Source: Lomentospora prolificans
Taxonomy: Eukaryota > Ascomycota > Sordariomycetes > Microascales > Microascaceae
DNA length: 64,000 bases
Reading direction: 5' to 3'
Assembly: GCA_029532625.1 (NCBI GenBank)
Contig: JARFXM010000008.1
Location: 682,001 to 746,000, forward strand
A model generated the notes under the pieces. The model did no database searches and was not told the origin of the DNA. It saw nothing but the letters and a program-made list of their open reading frames with translations. Position numbers and translations under genes: made by a program. Within the stretch, counting starts at the first letter, position 1, and every line of letters begins with the position of its first letter. Positions 1 to 11,573 of the stretch are shown piece after piece.

Positions 1-944
1 CGCATATGGACATGGACAACTTAGCCAGCCAGGCGTCATTAAAGCGCGTCAACCAGAACATTAAGCAGCGGACATCGTACTCCACGCACCACCCCCCTTC
101 CCAAAGCCAGCCCTGAGCCCTTTCAATCATTTTTGCCCCCCTCGGATGCATCGACGCAGTGGAGCACTCTCCTCCCACCCTCCCCCTTTTTGCATTGTCC
201 CCACCACCACGTCTCGCCGCTCGTGCATGTGGCTGCTCAAAGTCATTGAACTGAATTTCTCTTACACCCAAAAATGTCTTTCCGATGACAACATCTCAGT
301 TTCCTAGTCGGCCCTTGGAACGGCGAGAAATATTCTAGAAGAAAGTGAAAAAGGAAAAAAGAAAAATTCATCCAATTTTTTTTTAGCAAAATCCTTTGTC
401 TGCTTAAATCCCTTTTCCGGATAGTGTGCCCCTTGATCCCGCTCCCAGCCTCGCCAGCCAGGAGAACGGAGCTACGAGAGACACCAAACTTTGGCCTGAT
501 AAATCGATAGATCAGTGTGGCCGGAAAGCCCACTCAGCTGGGCTTCCCTCGCTGGATGAGGGGAAGGGTGGGTCACCCCCAAATTTTCCATCTCCCAACC
601 TCGTGACACGGTTTGACGTCTGTTGCGGTGTGCCCCTCATTGCCAAGATGCGGAGATCACCACACCATTCCATAACTTTTTAATGTGCTCCACTGGGGGA
701 GTGACCGCCAGGCGAAGCTCCGTGCCCTCGCATGCGTGTAGGGTCCAGTCAAGAAACGGGCTAGAGATTGTAACTTAGTGTGGTATATTCGAAAGGGGAA
801 ATCCATAAACGCCCAGAGAGGACAAAAGTAACCCCTCGACTACCTCAGACAACGAACCACTAGAATGCTGTTCAACTAATACAGGGAGATGGCATGACTG
901 AGAAAATATCCATGGATAGCATCAGTACTTGGCCGTTTTTTTCT
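1..944. other. intergenic, 3' side of VPS16
   Basis: No convincing gene is seen. The longest open frames are under 100 codons, overlap on opposite strands and resemble nothing known. The stretch lies downstream of the VPS16 stop and probably holds its 3' UTR and the flank of a gene outside the window. A CCAGCCAGG cluster occurs near base 25, the same motif seen upstream of several other genes here. Confidence 0.5.
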
Positions 945-3900
945 TTATGGCTTAAATATAGCTGCTCCGAGTCTCTCAATTTCCCTTCCCTCATGGGTGT
1001 TACGGCCGGCCGCCTCGAGGATCTTGGTGAAAGCCTCTTTCTTCTTTAGCCTCACAGCCTCCTCCGCCGCCTTCACTCGCATACCACATCTTTCGTACAT
1101 TGTGATTGTCTCTCCCTGTTCCACGTTCGTACACTTCGGCACAAACGTGGCCGCGAGCCTTGGATTCCCCGCCTGGAGAGTGAGGTTGAAGAAAGGCTAT
1201 ATGGTAAGGACCTTCGTCAGTTCACCACTCATGCGTTCCATTCAGTAAAAGCCGCTTCTCCGAGCGGCCTGAAAGAATCGGAATTCGGGTTAAAAGAGAG
1301 AGGAGAAGAGGAAGAAGAAAAAAAAAAAAGAAAAACACTCACCTCCCATCCGATCGGGCTCTTCCTCGCCTTAGCCACCTCTGCAATTTCATCCCAGTCG
1401 CGTTTAGCGACAAGAGCTCGTAGACTTCCCACCACGACCAGTCAGTATCTTGCCAAACGAAGACGAAAAAGAAGAGACAAAAAAAAAAGAATCCATGTGA
1501 AAATCCACAAACACTAGAGGAGAGCGGCGCATGAAATGGTAACGCAGTTGGAAGTGTCCATAAACTCACCGTATCCACCATGCCACTCGATCTGGAACTT
1601 TAAACTCGCTCTGAATCTTCTTTGCCTTTCCGAAATATCCGAGCTTTATGAGCTTAAACATTGTCTCATTGACACTAAGACCCGTAAATGTATCGGTCAA
1701 ATCCCGGTCGAACGATTCCTGGGCCCGCAACAGCATGGTCGCCTCCTTAAGCGCTCGCAGTTCAAAGTTGTTCTCTCGGGAATCCGAAAGAAGCTTGGCC
1801 GCGAGTGCGAGCTTGTCTGATGCCGTTCGCGCATCCGGCTGTACTAATGACTCGCGAATGAAGACGTCGGCTCCCTCAAGCCGCCTATCATCCTGGTAGT
1901 ACAGATCCTTCAAGAGGGAGTTGTCCCCTTCCCTTTGTGCCGAAGCTTCAACTAAGGCCGTCGCCGAGGTGCGATTATTAATCATCCTGAAGAATGACGC
2001 CAGTGGAAGTTTCTTCTTGAGTTCCAGAAGGACACTCAAAATGAGATCAGAATCACCACTTTCTATTGCCTTGTCAAGGGCAAGTTCATCTTCCTCCATG
2101 CTGAGCAGTAATGGCACCTGCCTTCCGGCCCTGGGCTCATGGTTGAGGAGCTCTGTAGCAAGTCGCCCGCGGCCCTCGTCGTAGGCAGCCTGTGCAATCT
2201 CCTCAAACGATACACCAGCCTTGCCCGCCAACTTCTCGACCACGAGCCGGCAGATTGTGTCATCATCTTCGGAACCCATCCGGACCTTGGTAGAAGCCCA
2301 GTGGACGTATATCCGGTCTGTGGGGAGTCGAAGGTAGCCAGCTATTCGGAGAGCCAAAAGGTACTCGTGGCGATTTATCAGGCGCTTGATCAGATTTTCC
2401 GGAGTTAATCGTTGGTACTGTTCGTATGAAAGTGGCATCCCGATCTCGAAGTACCGAACTGCATTGAGAACGCGAAGCGTCTCGCACATGTCGACAAAGT
2501 CATCGCTGTTATATAGGTCTAATACAGATTTACCAAACGACGCGGCTTTCAGAAGCTGCTTTTGCCAGTACACGTTAAACTCCTGGCCAGCCGCATTAAT
2601 CTAGGAATTTAGTTAGTCCCATAAAATATTGGCAGCAGCTATTATCGGCAGACATACGCAGGTATCCACCGCTTCGGTTAGGTTACCACGGATGAGTTGA
2701 ATATAGTCGTCTGCCTTGGGTGACTGGGCTTCAAGCTGAGTAATGGCGTCAAGTAGAATGGAAGCAGGAGAGGACTCGGCGAAGAGACCAAAAACCTGGT
2801 ATATATCCCGGGGCACCTGCTGAATAAATTCACAAAACCCATTTGTGATTATCCGCGCACCGTCATGCTCTGCAAGCCAGTTAGTGTCCTCTCCTGAGTT
2901 AACAGTAGCTAGAACAATAGCACCATACCAGAAATGACGTGTATACGGTTAGTATCATAGATGAAAGGGGCAGACGCGTCTCCCTGACCGATGATGTGTA
3001 CTTCGTCCTCCCATGCAATCACGGCATCTCGGCCACACCACTCGACGTGCTTTGGGGGAGTTTTGGAATGAGAATCATGCTCGATCAACCTCTCTTGAAA
3101 GTCGCTCGAGACTACATGAGCCTTGCCAGATTTGGTGTACAGAGCAACGAGCCGACCGTCAGGGGAAACACTTATGTGACTGAAGGGGCCGATGTCGAGG
3201 AAGCGGTCTTCGCATTCAGCAGAATCAACTAGATAGATGGTCTCTTTGATACTAAGGAGCACCTCCACCGAGCGCGAGAAAGTGTAAGCGGGTGGGATTA
3301 TTCCCCAGGAGTGCACCTCGCCTTCTGGTACACCTGCAAGCAGTTTCGGTCGCGGCTCAACATATGATGGCACGGTAATTAGGGTATTATTTCCGAGCAT
3401 CGCTACCATACCGCGATCGTAGAATCTTGCCACCGAGTCAGCAGAATATCGGGAATAGCAAGCCACTATGTTTCTTACCTGCAAGAGTGGACACCATAGT
3501 TATCGGAGCCATGGCCTAAGGAAAATTGAGTGAAATCGCCCTGTAAGTCGTAGCAACGAACGGTTCCATCAGCCAGAACCACCAAAAGCTGCTCCTCCTC
3601 GGACCAACCTAAGCCCTTAATGGTGCCTTTTTCCCATGGAATGGTACGGAGTTTCTTTCCAGCATAGTTATAGATGTCTATACTAGGCTTGATGGCCTTT
3701 GCAGCTTGATACTGCTGCAATTTTGTGTCGTCATTCCACAACGCTGTATCATGGTTAGAAGACTGAACATGGGTATGGGATGCTAGAAGCTGAGACAGGA
3801 CAGCTTTGCTGAAGGCGAGACCATCTAAGTGCAAGAAAAAGCCAAGTCAACATACCAATAGCACCACCATAAGGGGCTCCAGCAATGATATAATTGTCTA

Positions 3901-4000
3901 GGTCGAGGTCCAGGTCAAATATTTCGGTGTAATGCTCTATGCGCCGGTACCATTTATCACCGAGCCGCTCCCAGCTTGCTCGGGGGTGAGCGGTGTCCAT
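945..4000 (-). CDS. VPS16: Vps16, HOPS/CORVET core subunit
   Basis: Vps16 is a core subunit of the HOPS and CORVET tethering complexes, which drive endosome and vacuole fusion. In the complex it binds Vps33 through its C-terminal helical part. Seven exons give 827 codons, the usual family length: 4000-3856, 3743-3479, 3425-2929, 2869-2658, 2600-1570, 1424-1343 and 1196-945. All introns are GT-AG with CTAAC or CTGAC branch sites. The N-terminal half is the beta-propeller region, including a stretch reading IDIYNYAGKKLRTIPWEKG. The C-terminal half is the alpha-solenoid Vps16 C-terminal region, with KIQSEFKVPDRVAWW near the end and CGMRVKAAEEAVRLK in the last exon. The start is the first ATG and begins MDTAHPRASWERLG, as in fungal homologues. 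Introns 5 and 6 (145 and 146 nt) are long for this window, and intron 6 has a pyrimidine tract just after its donor. It faces ATG16 across 929 bp. Confidence 0.95.
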
Positions 4001-4929
4001 GCTAGGCGCAGGTATTGGTCCAGATGGCTCGGGGATGGTTGCCTCTCATAGCAGTGTATCATTAAATGGCGATCGTTGAGTTCTCTAACCATGAGAGAGG
4101 AGTCGGGTGTGTGAGGAAGATTGAGCCCTTGGAGCTTGCAATGCGTCGTCGGAGCAAGCTCAAGCTCCCAGCAGCAGGCAGTGAACGAGTGAGTGAGTGT
4201 GAGCTCATTGCTGGTTGTTAGGCCCACCGGAACAGGAACAGGGATCTGTTCTCGGCTAAATCTCGGTGGCTGGAGGACAGCAGTCTCAGCACCCAGTACC
4301 TCTACTCCCTAAATCCGTCTTCCAAGTTTTTCTCGCTACCCATCGGCCAAGTCAAAACCAGAGTAAAAAGAAGTGGTTTCAAGATATATTATGATTGTAC
4401 CAGAATTCAAGACCACTATAATTTTCATAACATCGTTATCGTAGCCTAGGGCAAGAACTCGAAGTTTGACGAGGCTGGAAATCGGCACTCCAGAGTCTCA
4501 CACTTACTTGTGTTACGGCGCGTGAAGGGGTCTGAATGGCCTCTACGGCATCAAGAGCTCAGCATACGTCGCTCGCGATTCTCGAGAAACACCAATAATG
4601 TATTCTGAGGAATCTTGATAGGAAAATCTCCCACTCGTCTTATTTTCTAAGAACTCTCCGATTGTTTCGAGGGGTTTACCCTCTTTTCCGCTTTGGGCAA
4701 GTTTCACTCCGGGACGGGCCACCCAAGACAGTTGAGGTCAATTGTCTGACTACCCCGCCAAAAGCACGTTGACCCATGCAGCCTGGCTGTCGCAAGGTGG
4801 GGTCAAACTGAAGCACCCTCAAGCTCTCAGACACTCATCCCGCTGCGACGAGTTTGCGACTAATCGAATCCGACGATATAATTTACTCTAAAGCGTCATC
4901 CGTCGCAAAGATCAAACCTGCGGATAGAG
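4001..4929. promoter_or_regulatory. bidirectional VPS16/ATG16 intergenic region
   Basis: This 929 bp gap lies between the start codons of the divergent VPS16 (-) and ATG16 (+) genes, so it must contain both promoters and 5' leaders. A 96-codon open frame on the minus strand just upstream of the VPS16 start overlaps its leader and is probably not translated. I cannot assign individual transcription-factor sites. Confidence 0.6.
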
Positions 4930-5665
4930 ATGCCAGGCTGGAAGGATGAGTACCTCGCGGGCCTTCTCCAGGCAGAGAAGAATAACCCGGTGAATATGGA
5001 GCTTGTAGAAGCCTGTGCGTCCACCCCGCTCCTCGCAATCGACCGAGCTCGAGGAACTAAAGCTCGCCTTTCTAGGTTCTCAGCTTGTTGACCGCGTGGC
5101 GTCATTAGAGGCCGAAAAGGCAGCTCTCGAAAAAGCAGTCCCTCCCACGCCTAATGTCCCGGCCGGCAAAAAGTCCCGGAAAGAACCCGAGCCAACGAGC
5201 GCCGGTGATGACTACGTAGTCGTGCAACTACAACGTGATCTCAGTGAAGCTTTACGGTCCAAGGGATTTCATGAACAGAGGGCTAAGACAGCCGAGGCGG
5301 AGCTCGAGAAGCTCAAGAATTCGTTCAAGAATAACGATAGGATGGTCCGCGAACTTACAGCCGAGAGGAATAGGATCATGACAAAGCTCAAGGATAGGGA
5401 CCATGAGCTACGAGAGCAACGGAAGCTCTCGTCGGTAGGCCTCCTATAGTCTATGCAAACGACTAAATGAGTACTGATATATTACGTTTAGGATGTCCAA
5501 GATGAGATGATCACCTTGAATTTACAGCTATCCATGGCGGAGAAGGAGCGCGATAGGGTCAAGAAAGAGAATAAGGAACTCATTGAGCGGTGGATGAAGA
5601 GCAAGGGCGCCGAGGCTGACAAGATGAACCTTGATAATGAGGCACTATTCGACGCGAGCAGATAG
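4930..5665 (+). CDS. ATG16: Atg16, autophagy coiled-coil protein
   Basis: Atg16 dimerises and joins the Atg12-Atg5 conjugate to form the complex that directs Atg8 lipidation at the growing autophagosome. Three exons (4930-5014, 5076-5434, 5492-5665) encode 205 residues, typical of fungal Atg16, which lacks the WD40 part of animal ATG16L1. The N-terminus MPGWKDEYLAGLLQAEK is the Atg5-binding helix. The rest is a long heptad-rich coiled coil (LVDRVASLEAEKAAL onward). The C-terminal ELIERWMKSKGAEADKMN block is a family hallmark. Intron 1 uses a GTGCGT donor and joins in phase 1 to read LVEAC-SQLVDRV. Intron 2 is in phase 0. The gene is divergent from VPS16 and convergent with DOT1. Confidence 0.93.
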
Positions 5666-6085
5666 GACGGGCACGTGGAGAACGGCACTGCCCTAACACA
5701 TAGAACTCGGCTCAGCGCGAACTTCTATCACGGCCACGGTCGGTATATGCGACGACGCAACGGAATGCGCGGAAGACGAACATCATTTTAATTGCGAAGA
5801 AGACGATTGGGTATTTACTCGACCTATCTAATGAGTCTGCGCGACGCGTATCTACCGATTCTCGCTATGCTATGCATGCTATTTAGCACGACGTTTCGGA
5901 CGCCGAAACCCTAGCTTCCTAGAGAAACAAAGGAAAAAGAAAAAGAAGAAAAGAGCCCGCAGGACAACCATAACCGCCATACTCAAACCCACACTGTTGC
6001 TACATGGATATATAAAGGATATCAAGACGCCGCCGAAATCCAGCCCTGCCGTTTTGTGTTGAAAACCAGGGGGTATCACTGACCC
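5666..6085. other. convergent 3' region ATG16/DOT1
   Basis: This 420 bp gap separates the stop codons of two convergent genes. It should hold both 3' UTRs and polyadenylation sites. It contains an A-rich tract near 5935-5955. No gene is seen. Confidence 0.5.
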
Positions 6086-7650
6086 CTATTTCCGTGTTGA
6101 AATACAATATGTGCCGCCTGCACTCGTCCAACTGACGTAATCTTCCGGGTAGGTGAGATCCTCGACCTCGAGGATAGTTCTGCCTACGTCGTTGGAAGCG
6201 CTTTTGTGGTCATGCACGAAGCTCTTGAGCGAGATGATTTTGCATCCTGATTTGAGGTCGAGGAACATACGGACAAGGTCATCGTTCAGCTGGGAGGTGA
6301 ACGCTTGATTGTTGACCAAGATAACATCGGCCCGTTTCAAGGCCTCGTGGATTCTGCCGTTTTTCCGAAAATCGCCCCTTTCGAGACGCACCTTGCCCGC
6401 AGCGAGGCCCCAGAGCATACATCGCGCGGTGAATTCCTTCTCCTGCGCATCCGCTAAATTGCAAGCATTCTCCATCATCTCGCAGCCCCAACTCTCGCAA
6501 CCAATCTCCAGAGCAGCTTGTAGTACCACGTTTCCGACGCCCGAACCGAGGTCGACAAAGACCTGGTCTGAGGTCATCTGAAGCCTTTCGACTAAGATAG
6601 TGGAGATGAAAGGGTGAAGAAGTTCGCCATAGACGTTGTCGGTACCGTTCTCATACTTGGCAAGGAGTTCAACTTTCGGGGCAACAGTGCGATCGTACAC
6701 TTGATCGAGAATGAATGAGACGAAGTTCCTCGGCAGCTCTTTCCTCGCCTCGAGGTTCCTGGTGATTGTCCCATCTTTGACCAGGCCTAGGAGTCGGTCG
6801 TTGTACTCGTTCAGCGCCTCTTTGAACGCTGGGAGATCTTGGACTTTGTGGTTTGAGGCCTTCTCTAGCCTGCGCACGATCCCAGCCGTATGATCAGTGA
6901 ATGGCTTCGCTTGCTCTTCGGTAAGATATGTATCGGCAACGTGTTGGACTACGGCGATGATACTACTAACTGCATCGATCTTGTCCTTGCCCCAAACTAG
7001 CTCGTACCTATCGAAGACGACTGTTAGTTGTCATGGATACATTAAATAGATTTTGTGCGCTGGGATAAAACATACTTCTCTCGCCTCTGTAGACTGGGAT
7101 ATTGTAGTCGCACGGCAACCTCATCGTTCTTCGCGCCAAGAACAGGGGAACACTTCAGCGCGACCGATGCGACGTCAGCAGCGTGAATAAATTTCAGGCC
7201 CTCGACCCGCGACTCAAACGCCTTCTTATGGCGGAGGGAGCGATTCGGGTCCACATAGCGCCCGTCATCTAGCCGGCCCCTCTTTTGCCTATTGCGCGAA
7301 TTCAACGCACCGATCCAGTCGTTGTCATCCTCAGAATTCGAATCACTGTCGAACTCGATGCGCGACGTCGTGACGGAAGGGGAGGCTCGGGATTTGTGGG
7401 GCGCGGTGGACTTGCGTTTGCGCTCAATATGTTTCGCTTCGTAAGTCGCAGCGCTTGGTTGCGGAGAAGGACGGGGCGAGAGGTGGGCGGACGAGGATCG
7501 CGAGGTGGCCCGGGAAGAGGGCTTGAGCGAGTTGGAGGAGTGTTGAAGGGTCTTTGGCTTCGGCTTCTGCGGAATTGGGACCTTTTCGACACGGATGGTG
7601 GCGGCTGGGACTCCTTTGAATAACTTGGGTTTCTTGTCAAAGAGCCCCAT
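6086..7650 (-). CDS. DOT1: Dot1 histone H3-K79 methyltransferase
   Basis: Dot1 methylates lysine 79 of histone H3 on nucleosomes, using S-adenosylmethionine. It acts in telomeric silencing and DNA-damage checkpoints. Two exons (7650-7076, 7007-6086; intron of 68 nt) give 498 residues, near the usual fungal length. Residues 1 to about 190 are a disordered, Lys/Arg/Ser-rich tail, as expected for nucleosome binding. The catalytic domain shows the YGELLHPF motif (residues 318-325), the SAM-binding DLGSGVGN loop (344-351) and VNNQAF (423-428), where many Dot1 proteins have VNNFAF. The ATG at 7650 (MGLFDKKPKLFKG) is chosen over an in-frame non-ATG extension. The splice restores LQRREKYELVWGKDKI. 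The upstream leader has a 16-base A run (T on the coding strand). Confidence 0.95.
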
Positions 7651-7732
7651 GGTGAGGGATGATTCTCGCGTAGGTCGCACGACCAAGTGAGGGTGAGAAG
7701 GAAAGTTCGCGACGGAAGAGGTAGTACCAGAT

Positions 7733-7758
7733 AAAAAAAAAAAAAAAAGTAAAAAAAA
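7733..7758. repeat. poly(A) tract, A16-GT-A8
   Basis: Sixteen A residues, GT, then eight A residues, about 80-110 bp upstream of the DOT1 start codon. On the DOT1 coding strand it is a T-tract, a common nucleosome-excluding element in fungal promoters. Confidence 0.8.
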
Positions 7759-8118
7759 GAGAGCTTAACAGCGGCGGGTTGAAAGGCAGTCAGGAGGGAA
7801 TCGCCTGCTATATATGTCAAGAAAGAATGCCAGCAAGCAGTGGCTAGAACGCTAGAATGAATGACAATATTGTTGAAAGGAAGGAAAAGAATGGGAGGAT
7901 GATGCTGTAGGAATGGGAATGGGGGGTTGCCGAAGAATCGTAGGCTCCCACATAGAGGTCCCCTCCTACGAACCCGCAAATGGAAGGTTGACATAAGACG
8001 CTAGTAAGGGTCGAACACCACCAACGCCTCGAACAGGGCGCGTTGCGTGGTGAGACCCTTAGTCAGGGCAGGGGATGGATGTCTGGAGTGCTCCCACACG
8101 CCGCCACATGCCGCCAAA

Positions 8119-8129
8119 GTACGAAGTAC
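8119..8129. repeat. GTAC-GAA-GTAC inverted repeat, copy 1
   Basis: An 11-bp inverted repeat with GTAC arms. An identical copy lies 119 bp downstream. Partial matches occur near 19275-19284 and 28581-28590. Its function is unknown. Confidence 0.6.
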
Positions 8130-8237
8130 ACGTGATATGATTATGTAACACACAAGGGACTCGGAACGTTGGATCGTGCCTGGCACGGACATTGGAACCT
8201 GACCCGTCTTGCCCGTCTCTCAACTGGCCCATCCCAT

Positions 8238-8248
8238 GTACGAAGTAC
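8238..8248. repeat. GTAC-GAA-GTAC inverted repeat, copy 2
   Basis: This is the second exact copy of the same 11-bp inverted repeat in the DOT1/GMC intergenic region. Confidence 0.6.
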
Positions 8249-9003
8249 ATAACTCGGTCGACTCGGCTGATGCCAACCTTGAAAGTGCTGTATGCAACGT
8301 GCCGGATGAGACACTTGACTGCCTTTGTATGATGGTATACCGCGTAAGAGTGGGATTCAACTAGTGTAACTTCTAGCAATAGATGAAATAGCAGTTGGCG
8401 ATACAATGAATAATATGCTTTCGAGAACTGGGGTCTACAATCTCGACATTATCCCGACCTAGGGAAAGTCCGCCCTGTGTGATTCATCCTCGAGTTCTCA
8501 GGTCCACTCTCTCCAAGACCATCCATGGTTCTATAATACGTTGTGTTAATCTGAGCTCCTAAGAAGGAACTTTTACCAGTCGATTTTGCCAGCTCAAGCG
8601 GCTGACCGTCTATCCCTATATTAATCCTACGACGAAGTGCGGGGACCACTCTCGATTTATATAGTCCTTTTCTCACACCACTACGGGCTAACATGGACGG
8701 ACCAGGTACTCTCGGCAGCGCCGTTGGAACCGCGGAGTTTCCTTGCGTTTATCTGCTTGCATCTTTGAATTGGCCCGGTGTGCCTCATTGGCCCAAGGTA
8801 ACCTGGCGGATATTCCAGTCGGCCGTCCGAGCGGGACCTTGGGGTAATTGCGAGGAATGGGACGAGTTTTTCTCAAGGTGTATATCTTGTAGGCCCCCGG
8901 ATGAGCTTGATGAAGGATGCGAGCGATCAAGGCTCGCTCGCTGCCCTAACGATCTCTTCGCCATCGCGTATCCGTCATTCCAGTTTTCGCTAGCCTGCTT
9001 GAG

Positions 9004-11286
9004 ATGGCACCTATCCTTTCGTTCGTTGGCCCAGCGAAGCTTGTGTCCTCGCTTCTGATCATTGGTTTGATCGCGGTTGACCATGTAACCGCCCTCCCGG
9101 GGCACGCCTCTTCGGCCTCTATTGTCAAGCGGCAAGCTCATCTTAGAGAGGAATATGACTACATTGTTGTCGGCGGAGGCACCGTTGGTCTGACCATCGC
9201 AGATCGTCTCACCGAAGACAAAGACAGTATGGACTCTTTAGCACTGAACATGCCACCAGAGCGTCAGTGTGCAAATATATACTAATATTTCTCGTAAAGC
9301 CACCGTCCTTGTTATCGAGTATGGCTATCTGGATTCTTCCAACGCCATCACGGCCATGGGGCCCGATGTAAACATTCGCTCCGACCATGAAATGCCCCGT
9401 GATACCCGCTATTACAACATCACTAGCCCGCCCATGGAAGGCCTCAACAACAGAACGAAGAATGTCGCCGCCGGATGCGTAGTTGGCGGTAGTTCTGCTG
9501 TCAATGGCATGATCTTTGACCGTGGTTCTGCTGAAGATTACGACGCCTGGGTCTGGGCGACTGGCGACTGGCAGGAGGAGTACGGCAAGGAATGGGGTTG
9601 GGACAACCTTTTGCCCTACTTCAGGAAGAGTGTTACTTTCCATCCGCCAGATGAGCGTATGGAGGAGGAATATGGCATGACCGCCGATGCGGAAGCCGCT
9701 TACGGTGGATCTACTCCAATCCATTCGAGTTACTCGCCGTTCCAGTGGCCCGCTCAAAGTGAGTCTTACGTATTTCGCACCCGTTTCATGCAGCTAATAG
9801 CTTTATACAGAGCTCATGTGGGATGCGTTCAAGTCCGTGGAAGGCATTGACTTCCCAGTCGAACATGCTGACGGACATGCCGTCGGCGTGTTTTGGTTCC
9901 CCAACTCTATTGACCCATCCACACGAACTCGTTCTTACGCTCGACTCGGTCATTACTCTCAAGAGAATGGGCCTCACACGCGCACTAACTTCCACCTCCT
10001 TCCCGGCCACCGAGTAACCCAATTGATGCTCAATGAGGTCGATGACGCAGATAGCGCCGAGGGCTGGGAAGCCGTAGGTGTCAAATTCACCCCTCGAGAC
10101 GGAGACATGCCCGCCAAAGCATACGAGGTGAGGGCCAGGAAGGAAGTCATCGTTTCGGCGGGCACCCTCCATACTCCCCAGGTCCTGCAGCGGTCTGGTA
10201 TTGGTCCGAGGGATGTCCTCGAAGCCGCTGGTGTCGAGGTCAAGTACCACCTTCCTGGCGTCGGCTGGAACTTCCACGATCATCAGATGTGGTCCGCCAC
10301 TTGGAGTTGTAAGTGCTGTGCTAGGTTGGACTTCGTCAGAACGTAAATACTAACGCTTATAGGGGGTGTCGATGTCAAGCCCTCTGCGGATACCTTGGCT
10401 AGCGACCCTGAATACGCAGCCCTCGCCAACGAACTCTGGGAGGCCAACAAGACAGGTACGCCCACCCTCTCGCTCGTCCCCAACCCCACTAACATACCAT
10501 AGGCCCTCACGCCGCATACACCAACAGCGGCGCCTTCCTCCCCCTCAGCGTCCTCACTGAGGAATTCTCCCAAATAGTCGACCAAGTCCTCGCTCAAGAA
10601 CCCACCGAGTACCTCCCCGCTCATCTCGACGAAACCCTCGTCGCCGGCTACAAACAGCAACTCGAGATCCTCGCCCGCCAACTCAACGGGACCAACTCCG
10701 CTGTCCTCGAGCTCATCTTCACCGGGGTCGGCGCCTTCAGCCCCATCAATCTCCGCGTTCTCAGCCGCGGCTACGTCTACCTTTCCCCAGACGACGATGG
10801 TGCGACGGGAAGGGGTGACGTCGAGCCTATCGTCGACTACCGCGCACTTACTAACCCCATCGACGTCGCCCTCAACAGGGCCCTCCTCAAGTTTATGAGG
10901 CGCTTCTTCACAAGCGAGGCTATGGTGGAGGCACTGGACCCTGCAGAGGTGAGCCCCACGATGGACGCCGACTCCGACGAGTTTGAGCAGTGGTTGAGGC
11001 AGACGATGAACCCGAGCGTGGCTCACCCTAGCGGTACTTGTGCTCTTGGACCCGTCGAATTGGGCGGGGTTGTCGGTCCTGATCTGCGTGTGCACGGCAC
11101 AAAGAGGCTGAGGGTAGCCGACTGCTCCATCATGACTCTTGTTCCCGGAACTCACACTAGCTCTACCGCCTATGCTATTGGTGAGAAGGTTTGTAGCTAT
11201 CCCCCACGATTGGTACTTGACTCCGTCCCATGCTGATGATTCCTTAGGCTGCTGACTTGATTCGAGGTCAGAGGACGGTAGATTAA
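9004..11286 (+). CDS. secreted GMC oxidoreductase (FAD-dependent)
   Basis: GMC-family enzymes oxidise alcohols, sugars or aryl alcohols with FAD; the substrate here cannot be told from sequence. Six exons (9004-9226, 9300-9758, 9811-10308, 10363-10455, 10503-11188, 11248-11286) encode 665 residues. Residues 1-30 look like a signal peptide (hydrophobic SSLLIIGLIAVDHVTA), and a possible Kex2-like KR occurs at 42-43. The dinucleotide-binding motif GGGTVG is at 57-62. GGSSAVNGMIFDRGS and SAGTLHTPQVLQRSGIG are the two GMC signatures. The likely catalytic pair is His599 (AHPSGTCALG) and His642 (PGTHTSSTAYAIGEK). The final 13-codon exon restores KAADLI. It is tail to tail with the M28 peptidase, 287 bp apart. 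A cellobiose dehydrogenase, which carries an added haem domain, is excluded. Glucose oxidase, aryl-alcohol oxidase or a choline/glucose dehydrogenase type remain possible. Confidence 0.92.
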
Positions 11287-11573
11287 ATCTATGGCCGTAA
11301 TCCAGCGGACAAAGGTGGCGATGAACTGGTAGACCATAGTCAGAGAGAATGAATTTCCTTCTGAAGCGTGAGTATGGAACCATGGCTCAATATATGAACA
11401 AGAATGCCAATTAGTTATATTATAAAAAATGACCTGCTTCAGGGGTATCCTGGAAAGGCTTAAAACGCTATTCGTTCTACGTAATGGCGCATGGAATATA
11501 TCCTCGCTTCATTACCAATCCTTTTAACACAGGTGGGTGCTTACTTGAGGCGTTGGGGTCCCTCAAAGCCCAC

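Larger units (their letters stand above)
7651..9003. promoter_or_regulatory. divergent region DOT1/GMC oxidoreductase
   Basis: This 1,353 bp lies between two divergent start codons and must carry both promoters. Visible items are an A-tract at 7733-7758 and two copies of the imperfect palindrome GTAC-GAA-GTAC (8119-8129 and 8238-8248). Short open frames on both strands overlap each other and do not look like genes. Confidence 0.5.

Noticed and set aside
3825..3855. 31-nt intron 1 in VPS16
   Set aside because: A nearby AG gives a frame-consistent but very short intron. The longer 112-nt intron (3855-3744) has a CTAAC branch site and gives the better protein join.
10283..11383. 366-codon minus-strand ORF opposite the GMC gene
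   Set aside because: It lies antisense to a clearly coding gene with conserved motifs and introns, and has no recognisable domain; codon bias of the sense gene creates the opening.
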